From positions 1 to 64,000 of the forward strand of contig NZ_BMZB01000006.1 of NCBI RefSeq assembly GCF_014652575.1: a stretch of 64,000 nucleotides of DNA. Reading direction: 5' to 3'. The position numbers were made by a program, and so were the translations under genes. This DNA is from Asticcacaulis endophyticus (GTDB taxonomy: Bacteria > Pseudomonadota > Alphaproteobacteria > Caulobacterales > Caulobacteraceae). The notes under the pieces were generated by a model, which worked only from the letters and a program-made list of their open reading frames with translations, did not search any database and was not told the origin of the DNA. This document shows positions 7,451 through 16,145 of the stretch, piece by piece; position 1 is the first letter of the stretch, and each line of letters starts with the position of its first letter.

Positions 7451-9778
7451 CTACCCAGTGAAAATACCCTTGCGGATAATGGCGTGGGCACCCCAGTTGC
7501 CATTGACCATCTGCGTCACACCAAAATCGACCCCGACCGACAACAGCGATATGGCCTCATCTTCGCTCAGGCCCTTGGTGGTCATCAAAAACCGCCGCGC
7601 CTTGCGAAAGGCATCGCGCATGGCCCCTTCGATCGAGGCTTTTTTGTAGATTTCGCTCTGGGCCTTATCCCCCAGTTCGCGCAGGTAATTGGGCTGGGAA
7701 AAGCCCATGATCACCCATTCGTCCTTGGTTTCGATCAGCGGATAATCCAGATCGCGCAGCGGGTCGCGCTGGGTCGATTTGGGGTGCAGGACAATCTGGA
7801 TCAGAGCGGTCATCGAACACTCAATCGCGGTGCCGCATAGCTCAGAATCCCCCTGTGACGCATGAGGATCGCCCAGCGACAGCAGGGCCTCCGCCACATT
7901 GACGGGCAAAAATATCGATGCGCCGGGGCCTAAGCGCCAGTTGTCGATATTGCCGCCGAAATTGGCCGGGGGCACGGAATCGACCAGCCCTTCCTGAGCG
8001 GGGGCTACCGCCACAAACCCGAAATGCGGCCGCACCGGAATTTCGACATTGCGCAAAACGTCATAGTTTTTCTGAATGGTCGTATGATCAATCGGCACGC
8101 CCGGATAGTCGTAGCGGTCGTGTTTGGTGCCGTATGGGTCGATCTGCGGCGTGTAACGGAAATTATAGACGGCGTGGGCACAACACCGTTCATGGCTGGT
8201 TTCGACCTCATAGATGGTTACGACCTCGCGCGGTTTCGGCTCGGTTAGCAGGTCGTGGTAATGAAACCCCCAATAGGCGGCGACATTGCTGCCAAAGCTG
8301 CGGCCAGCAAATTTTGGGTTGGCCGACGGACGGGTCTTGATCTCCAGGAAGCGCACCTCAACCACGTCGCCGGGCTTGGCCCCCATGACCCCGATCGGGC
8401 CGGTGCAGATGTGTACGCCAAAGCCTTCGCCTGCCCCGCGGCCGACCGCAGAGCCATCCATCGGCCCGGCGCCACGCCGTTCAATTGCCTTACCTTCGGG
8501 TGTCCAGGCATAGACGCTTTCGGCCCCGGCATCGCCTTCGATCATGCGCTCATAATCATCGGCCGCATGGTGGGTCAGGGTTTCAATGGTCACATAGTCG
8601 CCGGACTGCACCCGAAGCGTGGGCTTAAGATTGCGACTGATATAGCCCCAGTGCACGGTCTCCGGTGAGGCGGGCAGGTAGTGGTGGCGCACGCCGGATT
8701 GCACCGGCAAAGGCGCGTCGTCGGCATCGGCCTCAGCGGTTAGGGTCTCATCGATCTCAAGCGGTTCGTCTTCGGCAAGGGGCGGTTTTTCCTGACGGGC
8801 GGTCGGGCGACCCCGGCGCGGGGCCTCACTATCTTCGTTCTCAAGCGGCGGCGATTTGCGGTACTCACGCGGGGAAACGCCGTACTGTTCACGAAAGGCT
8901 CGGCTGAAGGAGGCCGAGTCATTGAACCCCCACTGGAACAGAATATCGGAAATGGATTTCTGGGCATGGAGCGGGCTCAACAGGTCCATGCGGCAGCGCT
9001 CTAACCGGCGCAGTTTGACATAGTGTCCAAAGCTTTCATCAACCGTTTCAAACAATTTTTGCAGGTACCGCATGGAGATGCCATGCTCGGACGCCACCTG
9101 CTGCAGGTTCAGGTTCGGGTCGGACAGGTGCATTTCAATGGTCTGAAACACCCGCTCCAGCAACATGGCGCGCGCCCCCGCTGATCCGCCCAGTGACTTT
9201 GACGGCGCGCCTTCCATCAGGGCGGTCAGCAGAAATTCCGGCAGGCTCAGTTCAACCGGTCGCACCCGATCGGTATTCAGGTCGTTGATGGTATCGGCGA
9301 CTGAGCGCAGCATGCCTGATAATATCCGCCCCGCGCCGGTATCGCTGGCGATCAGGTTGATGCCGTCGGGCAAGGGGTTTCGTACCCGCAGCGCCAGATA
9401 AGGCTTGGGCACCTTGATCAGCAAAAAGCGATGATCGCGGTGGAAATCGAGGACAGCTTCGATATTGCCGTCGCCAAAGACGATATCGCCTTCGCGCACG
9501 CTCAGGTTATGGGTGCCGTGGCTGACCTTAAGGTCGCCTTCCAGCAGTTGCAGCAGCCAGATATGATCCGGTTGATCCTGCATGTCGATCTTGACGATCT
9601 GGGCGGTGGACGACACGCTGATGAAATCGACGCCCTGAGTGCTCTGGTAGCTCGACAGTTCGCCGTAGGCCGTGTCGGTGCTCAAGGCCTCCAGTTTCAG
9701 GGATTTACGCTGCAATGCAAAGCGCCACGAGTCCCAGCGTTGTTCTTTGGGGTAGGCATTGGTCGTAAAACGCAACAT
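7451..9778 (-). CDS. AraC-type regulator fused to acetamidase/formamidase
   Basis: A single frame of 775 residues (785 if an upstream TTG at 9808 is used) joins two normally separate proteins. Residues about 1-190 resemble the AraC-binding-like sensory domain (LEGDLKVSHG, REGDIVFGDG). Residues about 207-307 are a full AraC/XylS double helix-turn-helix (LNLQQVASEHGISMRYLQKLF and FNDSASFSRAFREQYGVSPREYR). An acidic, proline-rich linker (about 308-361) leads to a complete FmdA/AmdA amidase of about 410 residues: HWGYISRNLKP, a GVHICTGPIGVMGAKPGD core and the closing SVGVDFGVTQMVNG block. The amidase family releases ammonia from formamide or short amides. It may sense or act on its own substrate; the enzyme activity of the fused form is unproven. 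Confidence 0.85.
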   Translation of the reverse strand: MLRFTTNAYPKEQRWDSWRFALQRKSLKLEALSTDTAYGELSSYQSTQGVDFISVSSTAQIVKIDMQDQPDHIWLLQLLEGDLKVSHGTHNLSVREGDIVFGDGNIEAVLDFHRDHRFLLIKVPKPYLALRVRNPLPDGINLIASDTGAGRILSGMLRSVADTINDLNTDRVRPVELSLPEFLLTALMEGAPSKSLGGSAGARAMLLERVFQTIEMHLSDPNLNLQQVASEHGISMRYLQKLFETVDESFGHYVKLRRLERCRMDLLSPLHAQKSISDILFQWGFNDSASFSRAFREQYGVSPREYRKSPPLENEDSEAPRRGRPTARQEKPPLAEDEPLEIDETLTAEADADDAPLPVQSGVRHHYLPASPETVHWGYISRNLKPTLRVQSGDYVTIETLTHHAADDYERMIEGDAGAESVYAWTPEGKAIERRGAGPMDGSAVGRGAGEGFGVHICTGPIGVMGAKPGDVVEVRFLEIKTRPSANPKFAGRSFGSNVAAYWGFHYHDLLTEPKPREVVTIYEVETSHERCCAHAVYNFRYTPQIDPYGTKHDRYDYPGVPIDHTTIQKNYDVLRNVEIPVRPHFGFVAVAPAQEGLVDSVPPANFGGNIDNWRLGPGASIFLPVNVAEALLSLGDPHASQGDSELCGTAIECSMTALIQIVLHPKSTQRDPLRDLDYPLIETKDEWVIMGFSQPNYLRELGDKAQSEIYKKASIEGAMRDAFRKARRFLMTTKGLSEDEAISLLSVGVDFGVTQMVNGNWGAHAIIRKGIFTG

Positions 9779-10298
9779 GGGGCTATCCGGCAGTTTAGGT
9801 GAACGCAAGGGACAGGGTTTGCCTAAGATGGTTTCATCTTATGCACTGTAATATAATGATAATTTTTGAATTCACGGGCGGGGCGGCACCGGGGGCTCCC
9901 CTGCGTCACCTTGTCGCCTGTAGGGATATTGGCGGGCTAAACCCAAAATCTGTCAACGTCAGGTGTGGGTTTGTGCGCGTACAGACAAGAAAATGGGTAG
10001 CCGCAATAAAGCTAATCTCGCATACGCAAAAAAACGGTCACAATGGAACGCTGCCCGGTGCAAAACATCTGAGGGAAAACTACACCGGGTCCATTGTGAC
10101 CGGCCCAAGTTCGAGGGGAGGCGGGCACCTGAACCCTAAAACAGACAGGGCTTTCACGTCTTGATCGGTCGCGTCCTGAAACTTGGTGGCGGGTTAAGGG
10201 GCGGATATCTGTTCAAGATTATGTGCCTTTATCGACAAGTCACGCACCACGGGTCTCGCTATGGTGGCTCATAGAGTTTTTGCTTTGGGGTAGTGAGT
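9779..10298. other. Divergent promoter region between AraC-formamidase and VanB-like operon
   Basis: About 520 bases without a convincing gene. It holds the promoters for both directions and the nested palindrome at 10035-10102. The segment around 9880-9900 is GC-rich. The VanB-like gene has GGGG at 10287-10290 before its ATG. Confidence 0.5.
10035..10102. repeat. 68-bp nested palindrome, possible operator
   Basis: Outer arms CGGTCACAATGGA (10035-10047) and TCCATTGTGACCG (10090-10102) are perfect 13-bp inverted repeats. Inside them CCCGGTG (10054-10060) and CACCGGG (10083-10089) form a second perfect 7-bp pair around a 22-base loop. Only the left side has an extra six-base bulge. It lies about 200 bases upstream of the reductase operon and 250 bases upstream of the AraC fusion, so it could be an operator, a looping site or a small transposable remnant. 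Confidence 0.6.
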
Positions 10299-11273
10299 AT
10301 GTCAGAAACCCAGCTTCGGGTGCGCGTCCATGAACTGACTGAGGTTGGCCAGGGTGGCCAGGCCGGTTGTGTGCGCATCCTTGACCTGAGAGCTGAAGAA
10401 GGTTCGGATTTGCCGCCGTTTGAAGCGGGCGCTCACATCGATATCGTGGCGCGTGAAGGGCTGGTTCGGCAATATTCGTTGCTCAATGCGCCGTCGGAGT
10501 GTCATCGCTACGTGGTGGCCATTGCGCTGGATGCGACCAGCCGGGGCGGGTCAAAGCATTTTCATGACTGGGTTGAGCCTGACGATGTACTGACCATCAG
10601 TGCGCCGAGGTGCCATTTCCATCTGAATGAGGACAGCCCCTATACGGTGCTGATCGCCGGTGGGATCGGGGTGACGCCGGTGTGGTCGATGGCGCAGCGC
10701 CTGTTGGCATTGGGTAAGCCGTTTGAGTTTCATTACGGTGCCCGCGCCCGGTCTCAGGCGGCGCTGCTGACGGAAATTGAGGCGACGCTGGGTGCGGCAG
10801 GCGTACGCTTTGAGGCGCGATTTGAGGACAACGGCGGGGCCCGGCTTAATCTGACGGATATTTTCGAGGCCGCTCCGGAAGGCGCGCATTTCTACGCCTG
10901 CGGACCGTCAGGGATGCTGGATGCCTATATTGCGGCAGGTGAAGCCCGCGGGGTGGACTATGTTCACTATGAACGCTTCTCCGGTGTTGAAGAGGCTGCC
11001 ACCGAAGGCGGTTTTGAGGTCGAACTGGCCCGCACCGGCGGTTGTTATGAAGTGCCTTCGGGGCTGACCATTCTTGAGGCGCTGAAGGCCCATGGCATCA
11101 ATGTGCCGCATAGTTGCGCCGAAGGTATCTGCGGCGCTTGTGAATGTGGGGTCTTATCGGGTATCCCCGACCATCGCGACAGTGTGCTGACCGACGCGGA
11201 AAAAGCCGCCAACACGACTATGATGGTGTGCTGCTCCGGATCGCGCTCGCCCAAGCTCGTGCTTGACCTGTAA
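10299..11273 (+). CDS. VanB/PDR-type ferredoxin-NAD(P) reductase subunit
   Basis: About 324 residues. The FAD-binding region (RQYSLLNAP), the NAD-binding region (TVLIAGGIGVTPVWSMAQ) and a C-terminal plant-type 2Fe-2S ferredoxin domain (CAEGICGACECG followed by MVCCSGS, giving the four Cys ligands) appear in the order typical of phthalate dioxygenase reductase and vanillate O-demethylase reductase. It passes electrons from NAD(P)H to a Rieske oxygenase. No oxygenase gene is adjacent, so its partner must be elsewhere. The ATG at 10299 is favoured over GTG 10293 by spacing to GGGG. First gene of a three-gene operon. Confidence 0.85.
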   Translation: MSETQLRVRVHELTEVGQGGQAGCVRILDLRAEEGSDLPPFEAGAHIDIVAREGLVRQYSLLNAPSECHRYVVAIALDATSRGGSKHFHDWVEPDDVLTISAPRCHFHLNEDSPYTVLIAGGIGVTPVWSMAQRLLALGKPFEFHYGARARSQAALLTEIEATLGAAGVRFEARFEDNGGARLNLTDIFEAAPEGAHFYACGPSGMLDAYIAAGEARGVDYVHYERFSGVEEAATEGGFEVELARTGGCYEVPSGLTILEALKAHGINVPHSCAEGICGACECGVLSGIPDHRDSVLTDAEKAANTTMMVCCSGSRSPKLVLDL

Positions 11274-11285
11274 CCGGATAGACTG

Positions 11286-12278
11286 ATGATCAATAAACTC
11301 AAAAACGCCGCCAGGGTGATCGATCCGTTTATCGTGATCATGCTGGGGCTGGTGGTATTGGCCAGCGTCCTGCCGGTGCGTGGCCAGGCGGCGGTGGTGG
11401 CTGATATTGTCACCGATGCCGCGATTGTCCTGCTGTTTTTCCTGCACGGGGCCAAGCTGTCACGTGAGGCTATTGTGGCCGGATTTTCCAACTGGCGCGT
11501 CCACGGCGTGGTGCTGGCGACGACGTTTATTGTTTTTCCGCTGATAGGGCTTTTCATGCAGGTAAGCCTTTCCGGCATTATCGCGCCCATGATCCTGAGC
11601 GGGTTTTTGTTCCTCACCCTGCTGCCATCGACCGTGCAGTCGTCGATCGCCTTTACCGGCATAGCGCGCGGCAATGTCGCCGCCGCCGTATGCGCCGCCT
11701 CGCTGTCGAACGTGTTGGGGATATTCCTGACGCCGTTGATGGTCGGGCTGTTTATGGGGGCGACCTCTGGCGTATCGATGGCTGCGATTGAAAAGATCGC
11801 CCTGCAACTGCTGCTGCCGTTTGTGCTGGGCCATCTGGCGCGACCGTGGTTGGGCGGCTTTATCGCCAAGCATAAGACGCTGGTGGGACGGGTCGATCGC
11901 ACGTCTATCCTGCTGGTGGTCTATACGGCGTTTTCGGCTTCGGTCGTTGAGGGCCTGTGGTCGAAAGTCTCAGCCGTTGATCTGATCAGCGTCCTGATAT
12001 TGTGCGCCGTCGTCCTGACCGTTGTTTTGTGGGGGACGTGGTTTATCTCCGGCCGGTTAGGCTTTGCCCGTGAAGACCGGGTGGTCATCCTGTTTTGTGG
12101 CTCAAAGAAAAGTCTGGCGTCCGGCGTGCCCATGGCCTCGACCCTGTTTCCGGCAGCCATGCTGGGGCCAGTGATTTTGCCGCTGATGCTGTTTCACCAG
12201 ATTCAGTTGATCGTCTGCGCCTTTATTGCCCAAAAAATGAAATCACCAGACACTAAATCAGATACAGGGGACAATTGA
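11286..12278 (+). CDS. SBF-like (bile acid:sodium symporter family) transporter
   Basis: 330 residues with about ten hydrophobic segments, the length and layout of the SBF-like/YfeH group of the bile acid:sodium symporter superfamily (DPFIVIMLGLVVLASVLP at the N-terminus, VILFCGSKKSLASGVPMA near the C-terminus). It sits in the inner membrane and probably takes up an organic anion. Twelve bases separate it from the reductase gene and its stop is two bases before the next start, so the three genes are co-transcribed and the substrate is likely the compound handled by the flanking enzymes. Confidence 0.8.
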   Translation: MINKLKNAARVIDPFIVIMLGLVVLASVLPVRGQAAVVADIVTDAAIVLLFFLHGAKLSREAIVAGFSNWRVHGVVLATTFIVFPLIGLFMQVSLSGIIAPMILSGFLFLTLLPSTVQSSIAFTGIARGNVAAAVCAASLSNVLGIFLTPLMVGLFMGATSGVSMAAIEKIALQLLLPFVLGHLARPWLGGFIAKHKTLVGRVDRTSILLVVYTAFSASVVEGLWSKVSAVDLISVLILCAVVLTVVLWGTWFISGRLGFAREDRVVILFCGSKKSLASGVPMASTLFPAAMLGPVILPLMLFHQIQLIVCAFIAQKMKSPDTKSDTGDN

Positions 12279-12280
12279 CC

Positions 12281-13162
12281 ATGAAAATGCTATTCGCAGG
12301 CTTAGGCGCCATGGGCGGGCCGATGGCCGGACATCTGATCACGGCAGGTCATACGGTTGTGGGTTATAATCGATCCTTCGGACGGGCGCAGACCTGGAGC
12401 GAAAAATATGCGGCCCCTGTCTTTGAAGCCTTTGAAGACGCGGTTTTGGGCGTGGACGTGCTGGCCCTGTGTGTCGGCAATGACGATGATGTGCGCAATC
12501 TGGTGCTGCGCGCACTTGAGATCATGCCTGCGGGCAGTCTGATCATCGACCACACCACCACCTCTGCCCATCTGGCGCGTGAGATGGCGAGTGCTGCCGC
12601 CGGAAAAGGCATCGATTTTGTCGACGCGCCGGTATCAGGTGGTCAGACCGGGGCGGAAAACGGCCAGTTATCGGTAATGGCCGGCGGCACTGAGGCGGCC
12701 TATGCGCGGGCCTCAGAGGTGTTTAAATCCTATGCCCGCGCCATGATCCGCATCGGTGACGCCGGTGCCGGTCAGACCGCCAAGATGGCCAACCAGATCG
12801 CGCTGGCCGGAACCGTGGCCGCGGTGGCCGAAGCCCTGCATTTTACCAAATCAGCCGGTCTTGATGACGGGCTGGTGTTTGAGGCCATCTCCAAAGGGGC
12901 GGCCGGTTCGTGGCAGATGGAAAACCGCTGGAAAACCATGTCGGCGGGTGAATATGACTTCGGCTTTGCGGTGGAATGGATACGTAAGGATCTGGGCATC
13001 GCGCTGGATGAAAGCCGCCGCAATGGCGCCAACCTGCCCATGACCGCCCTGATTGATCAGTTCTACAGCGAAGTGACGGCCATGGGCGGGCGGCGGTGGG
13101 ATACGTCGTCTCTTCATAGCCGCCTTGAGGATCTTAGGCGCCGTCAGATGGTCCGGACATAG
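12281..13162 (+). CDS. 3-hydroxyisobutyrate dehydrogenase-like oxidoreductase
   Basis: 293 residues, beta-hydroxyacid dehydrogenase family (MmsB/GarR-like). The N-terminal Rossmann motif GLGAMGGPMAGHL, the substrate-binding DAPVSGGQTGAENGQL block and the catalytic Lys region (GAGQTAKMANQ) are intact. It oxidises or reduces a 3-hydroxy acid using NAD(P). AGGGG lies about ten bases before the ATG. The last gene of the operon with a VanB-like reductase and a transporter, suggesting catabolism of an aromatic or branched acid; the exact substrate is unknown. Confidence 0.85.
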   Translation: MKMLFAGLGAMGGPMAGHLITAGHTVVGYNRSFGRAQTWSEKYAAPVFEAFEDAVLGVDVLALCVGNDDDVRNLVLRALEIMPAGSLIIDHTTTSAHLAREMASAAAGKGIDFVDAPVSGGQTGAENGQLSVMAGGTEAAYARASEVFKSYARAMIRIGDAGAGQTAKMANQIALAGTVAAVAEALHFTKSAGLDDGLVFEAISKGAAGSWQMENRWKTMSAGEYDFGFAVEWIRKDLGIALDESRRNGANLPMTALIDQFYSEVTAMGGRRWDTSSLHSRLEDLRRRQMVRT

Positions 13163-13254
13163 CGGGAGCTGTGATCTCTTTGGCATTGACCGTAAGTTTT
13201 GCGCCGCACGGTGGAATGGCGCACATTGTCTTAAGTCAATTACCGCTATGTTAT

Positions 13255-13283
13255 AAAAAAGCGGGGCGGTGTTCAGCCGCCCC
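13255..13283 (-). terminator. Terminator of the aldehyde dehydrogenase gene
   Basis: GGGGCGG (13263-13269) and CCGCCCC (13277-13283) make a 7-bp GC stem; on the minus strand it is followed by a run of six T (13255-13260). It lies just after the dehydrogenase stop codon and also separates this gene from the convergent operon on the left. Confidence 0.8.
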
Positions 13284-13301
13284 ACTAAAGTTTGTCCAGT
13301 T

Positions 13302-14819
13302 CTAAAAGAATCCAAGCTTTCCGGGGGCATAGGAGACCAGCATGTTCTTGGTCTGCTGGTAGTGATCAAGCATCATCTTATGGGTTTCGCGCCCGATGCC
13401 GGATTGCTTATAGCCGCCAAAGGCTGCATGGGCCGGATAGGCGTGATAGCAGTTGGTCCACACGCGGCCCGCTTCGATGCCGCGACCGGCGCGGTAGGCG
13501 GTATTCATGTCGCGCGACCACACACCGGCTCCTAAGCCAAACACCGTGTCGTTGGCGATTTCAAGCGCATCATCGAGGGTCTTAAAGGTCGTGACCGACA
13601 CCACCGGGCCGAAGATTTCTTCCTGAAACACCCGCATCTTATTGTGGCCTTCAAAGATAGTCGGTTTCACGTAATAGCCGTCCTTAAGGTCACCTTTCAG
13701 GATATTGCGGTCGCCGCCGGTCAAAACCTTGGCACCTTCGGATTTACCAATTTCCATATAGCTCAGGATCTTATCGAGTTGTTCCTGTGAGGCCTGAGCG
13801 CCGATCATGGTGGTCGGGTTAAGCGGGTCGCCCTGAGAAATGGCTTCGACGCGCTTGATCGCCTTTTCCATGAAGCGGTCGTAGATCGATTCCTGAATGA
13901 GGGCGCGCGACGGGCAGGTGCAGACCTCGCCCTGATTGAGCGCAAAAAACGCGAACCCCTCAAGAGCCTTATCCAGAAAGGCATCGTCTTCGGCCATGAC
14001 ATCGGCAAAGAAGACGTTGGGCGATTTGCCGCCCAGCTCCAGTGTGATGTTGGTCACATTATCAGCGGCGGCGCGCATGATGGCCTTACCCACCGGGGTC
14101 GATCCCGTAAAGGCGATCTTGGCGATGCGCGGGCTGGCGGCCAGCGGGGCCCCGGCTTCAAGGCCCGTGCCATTGACGATGTTGAGTACGCCCGCAGGCA
14201 GCAAGTCGGCGATAAATTCCATGACCACAAGGATCGACGCCGGGGTCTGCTCGGCGGGTTTAAGGATCACGCAGTTACCGGCGGCAAGGGCAGGCGCCAG
14301 CTTCCACGCCGCCATCAGGATCGGGAAGTTCCACGGAATGATCTGCCCCACCACGCCCAGAGGTTCATGGAAATGATAGGCGACCATGTCATTGTCGATT
14401 TCGCCGATCGAGCCTTCTTGAGCGCGGATGCAGCCCGCGAAATAGCGGAAATGATCGACGGCCAGAGGAATATCCGCCGCCATGGTCTCACGCAGGGGTT
14501 TGCCATTGTCCCAGGTCTCAGCGGTGGCGATAGTTTCCAGATTTTGCTCAATCCGGTCAGCGATTTTCAGCAGGATGTTTGAGCGCTCGGTCACCGATGT
14601 GCGGCCCCAGGCGGCCTTGGCCCTGTGGGCGGCATCAAGGGCGGCGTCGATATCTGAGGCATCTGAGCGCGGCACTTCACACACCTTACGGCCCGTGACG
14701 GGCGACAGATTGTCCATATAGCGGCCCGACCTGGGCTCTACCCAGTCCCCGCCGATGAAATTGCCATAACGGGTCTTAAACGGTGAGGCCGCATGTATGG
14801 CACTGTCATGTTTTGTCAT
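13302..14819 (-). CDS. NAD-dependent aldehyde dehydrogenase
   Basis: 505 residues from the ATG at 14819 (AAGGA about eight bases upstream), the normal length. Family motifs: the IPWNFPILM segment, [12 protein letters not shown] for cofactor binding, the [10 protein letters not shown] block with the general-base Glu, and the catalytic Cys in [12 protein letters not shown]. The sequence style is that of the AldA/ExaC acetaldehyde or chloroacetaldehyde dehydrogenase group, which oxidises short aldehydes to acids. It is divergent from an AcoR-like regulator, the usual partner of this dehydrogenase group, and paired operators lie between the two genes. Confidence 0.92.
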   Translation of the reverse strand: MTKHDSAIHAASPFKTRYGNFIGGDWVEPRSGRYMDNLSPVTGRKVCEVPRSDASDIDAALDAAHRAKAAWGRTSVTERSNILLKIADRIEQNLETIATAETWDNGKPLRETMAADIPLAVDHFRYFAGCIRAQEGSIGEIDNDMVAYHFHEPLGVVGQIIPWNFPILMAAWKLAPALAAGNCVILKPAEQTPASILVVMEFIADLLPAGVLNIVNGTGLEAGAPLAASPRIAKIAFTGSTPVGKAIMRAAADNVTNITLELGGKSPNVFFADVMAEDDAFLDKALEGFAFFALNQGEVCTCPSRALIQESIYDRFMEKAIKRVEAISQGDPLNPTTMIGAQASQEQLDKILSYMEIGKSEGAKVLTGGDRNILKGDLKDGYYVKPTIFEGHNKMRVFQEEIFGPVVSVTTFKTLDDALEIANDTVFGLGAGVWSRDMNTAYRAGRGIEAGRVWTNCYHAYPAHAAFGGYKQSGIGRETHKMMLDHYQQTKNMLVSYAPGKLGFF

Positions 14820-14990
14820 GTGATTTATCCTTATGTTTCCGAAAGTTAATCCTGTCCCCACAGGCAAGGCTTTTTATGATTATTAGGCATAGGCTGCGCC
14901 CTGATCACGCCGACGGTCAACGGGAACGGGATCAACTTCCGGAGACTTCTGGGAAATGTGATGGACAAAAATGCGCGTTTGGGCGTAGCC

Positions 14991-15037
14991 TGTCGCAAAC
15001 GGCAACAGGCGATTTCAACCTGTTGCAGAATGCGACG
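14991..15037. promoter_or_regulatory. Two phased dyad operators TGTYGC-N5-GCRACA
   Basis: Site 1 is TGTCGC-N5-GCAACA at 14991-15007 and site 2 is TGTTGC-N5-GCGACG at 15021-15037, with centres 30 bp apart, close to three helical turns. The two sites are also arranged as a larger palindrome (GTCGCA, CAACAGG, CCTGTTG, TGCGAC) centred at 15014. They lie between the aldehyde dehydrogenase and its divergent Fis-type regulator, fitting cooperative binding by two dimers of that regulator. Confidence 0.65.
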
Positions 15038-15086
15038 GTCAGGCGTTATGGGCGGCGCATGGGTTGAAACAGGGAGTTGTCCTCAC

Positions 15087-16145
15087 ATGTCTGCGCCCAA
15101 TCCCGTGATGATCGAGCAGGCGCGCCGTGAGTTTTTTGACGGCAAAGGCCTGCCGGTAAATCAGGTTAGTCACGCCATCCTGCGCTCATGGATGCGCTGC
15201 ACCGACATGGGGCTGAATGCCCGCCGTGCGCCGCCCCATGAAGCCCCGACCTCACAGGAAGTCCGCGACCTGCATGACCGGCATGAAGCGCTGCGCCGTC
15301 TGTGCCGGGCTGAGCTTGATGCGCTTTATAACGAAGCGCGTGAGATGGCGGGGCTGGTTATCCTGACCAATGCGCAGGGCATCGTGCTGGATACGCTGGG
15401 CGATGCCGCCTTTGCTGACCGGGCGGCTCAGGTCACTTTGCGACCGGGCGTGCTGTGGTCCGAAGACGGCACTGGTACCAATGCCATCGGCACGGCTCTG
15501 GCCGAGCGGCGCGGGGTATCGGTATTTGGCGGCGAGCACTATTTCACCGACCATAAGGTGTTAAGCTGTGCGGCCACACCCATTATCGATCAGCGCGGGG
15601 CGATCATCGGGGTGCTGGATATGTCGGCGCCTGCGACCGACGCCAATACCCACATGCTGGGCATGGTGCGGCTGGCGGTCGAGCAGATCGAGCACCGCCT
15701 GTTCCGGGAAGGCTTTGACGGTTGCGAAACCGTGCGTTTTCAGACCGATCCGGGTCTTTTGGGCGTGGCGCGCGAAGGTATATTGGTGGTCAAGGACGGG
15801 GTGATCGTCGGCGCTAACCGGCGCGGCCTGTCGCTGATTGGCCACGGCTGGGATATTCTGGATGAGTTGCGCTTTGAGGACGTGTTTGCCCACGATGTCG
15901 AGCAGGCGGCCCGCGACGGGCACCTGACGGCGCAGGATGGCCGCGCCTTTGCCGCCCGTCTGGATACGGGGGCAGGGGGCATGCCCGCGTCGTTTGAAAC
16001 GGTATCGGGACAAAGTCTTGACGATATCGAACTGTCGACCATCCGCGCCGCTGTTGAGGCCTACAAAGGCAATATCAGCGCCGCCGCCCGCCATCTGGGC
16101 ATCCACCGCTCAACCATCTACCGGCGGCTTCAGGATAACGTTTAA
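15087..16145 (+). CDS. AcoR-like regulator without AAA+ domain (GAF + Fis HTH)
   Basis: 352 residues from the ATG at 15087 (AGGGAG upstream). The N-terminus has the AcoR family pattern ([15 protein letters not shown]), followed by a GAF-type sensory region ([50 protein letters not shown]). The C-terminus is a Fis-type helix-turn-helix ([21 protein letters not shown]). The central AAA+ sigma-54-activating ATPase of true AcoR proteins, with its GAFTGA and Walker motifs, is absent; the part between GAF and HTH is only a short PAS-like stretch. It therefore cannot open sigma-54 promoters and probably works as a classical activator or repressor of the divergent dehydrogenase. Its stop overlaps the convergent GH94 stop by three to four bases. 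Confidence 0.82.
   Translation: MSAPNPVMIEQARREFFDGKGLPVNQVSHAILRSWMRCTDMGLNARRAPPHEAPTSQEVRDLHDRHEALRRLCRAELDALYNEAREMAGLVILTNAQGIVLDTLGDAAFADRAAQVTLRPGVLWSEDGTGTNAIGTALAERRGVSVFGGEHYFTDHKVLSCAATPIIDQRGAIIGVLDMSAPATDANTHMLGMVRLAVEQIEHRLFREGFDGCETVRFQTDPGLLGVAREGILVVKDGVIVGANRRGLSLIGHGWDILDELRFEDVFAHDVEQAARDGHLTAQDGRAFAARLDTGAGGMPASFETVSGQSLDDIELSTIRAAVEAYKGNISAAARHLGIHRSTIYRRLQDNV

Noticed and set aside
8800-8830. RGRP in the AraC-formamidase linker as an AT-hook
   Set aside because: A single short RGRP in an acidic, Pro-rich linker is too weak to call an AT-hook.
14820-15086. Sigma-54 (-24/-12) promoter upstream of the aldehyde dehydrogenase
   Set aside because: No GG-N10-GC box of good quality was seen in the gap, and the regulator has no AAA+ domain.
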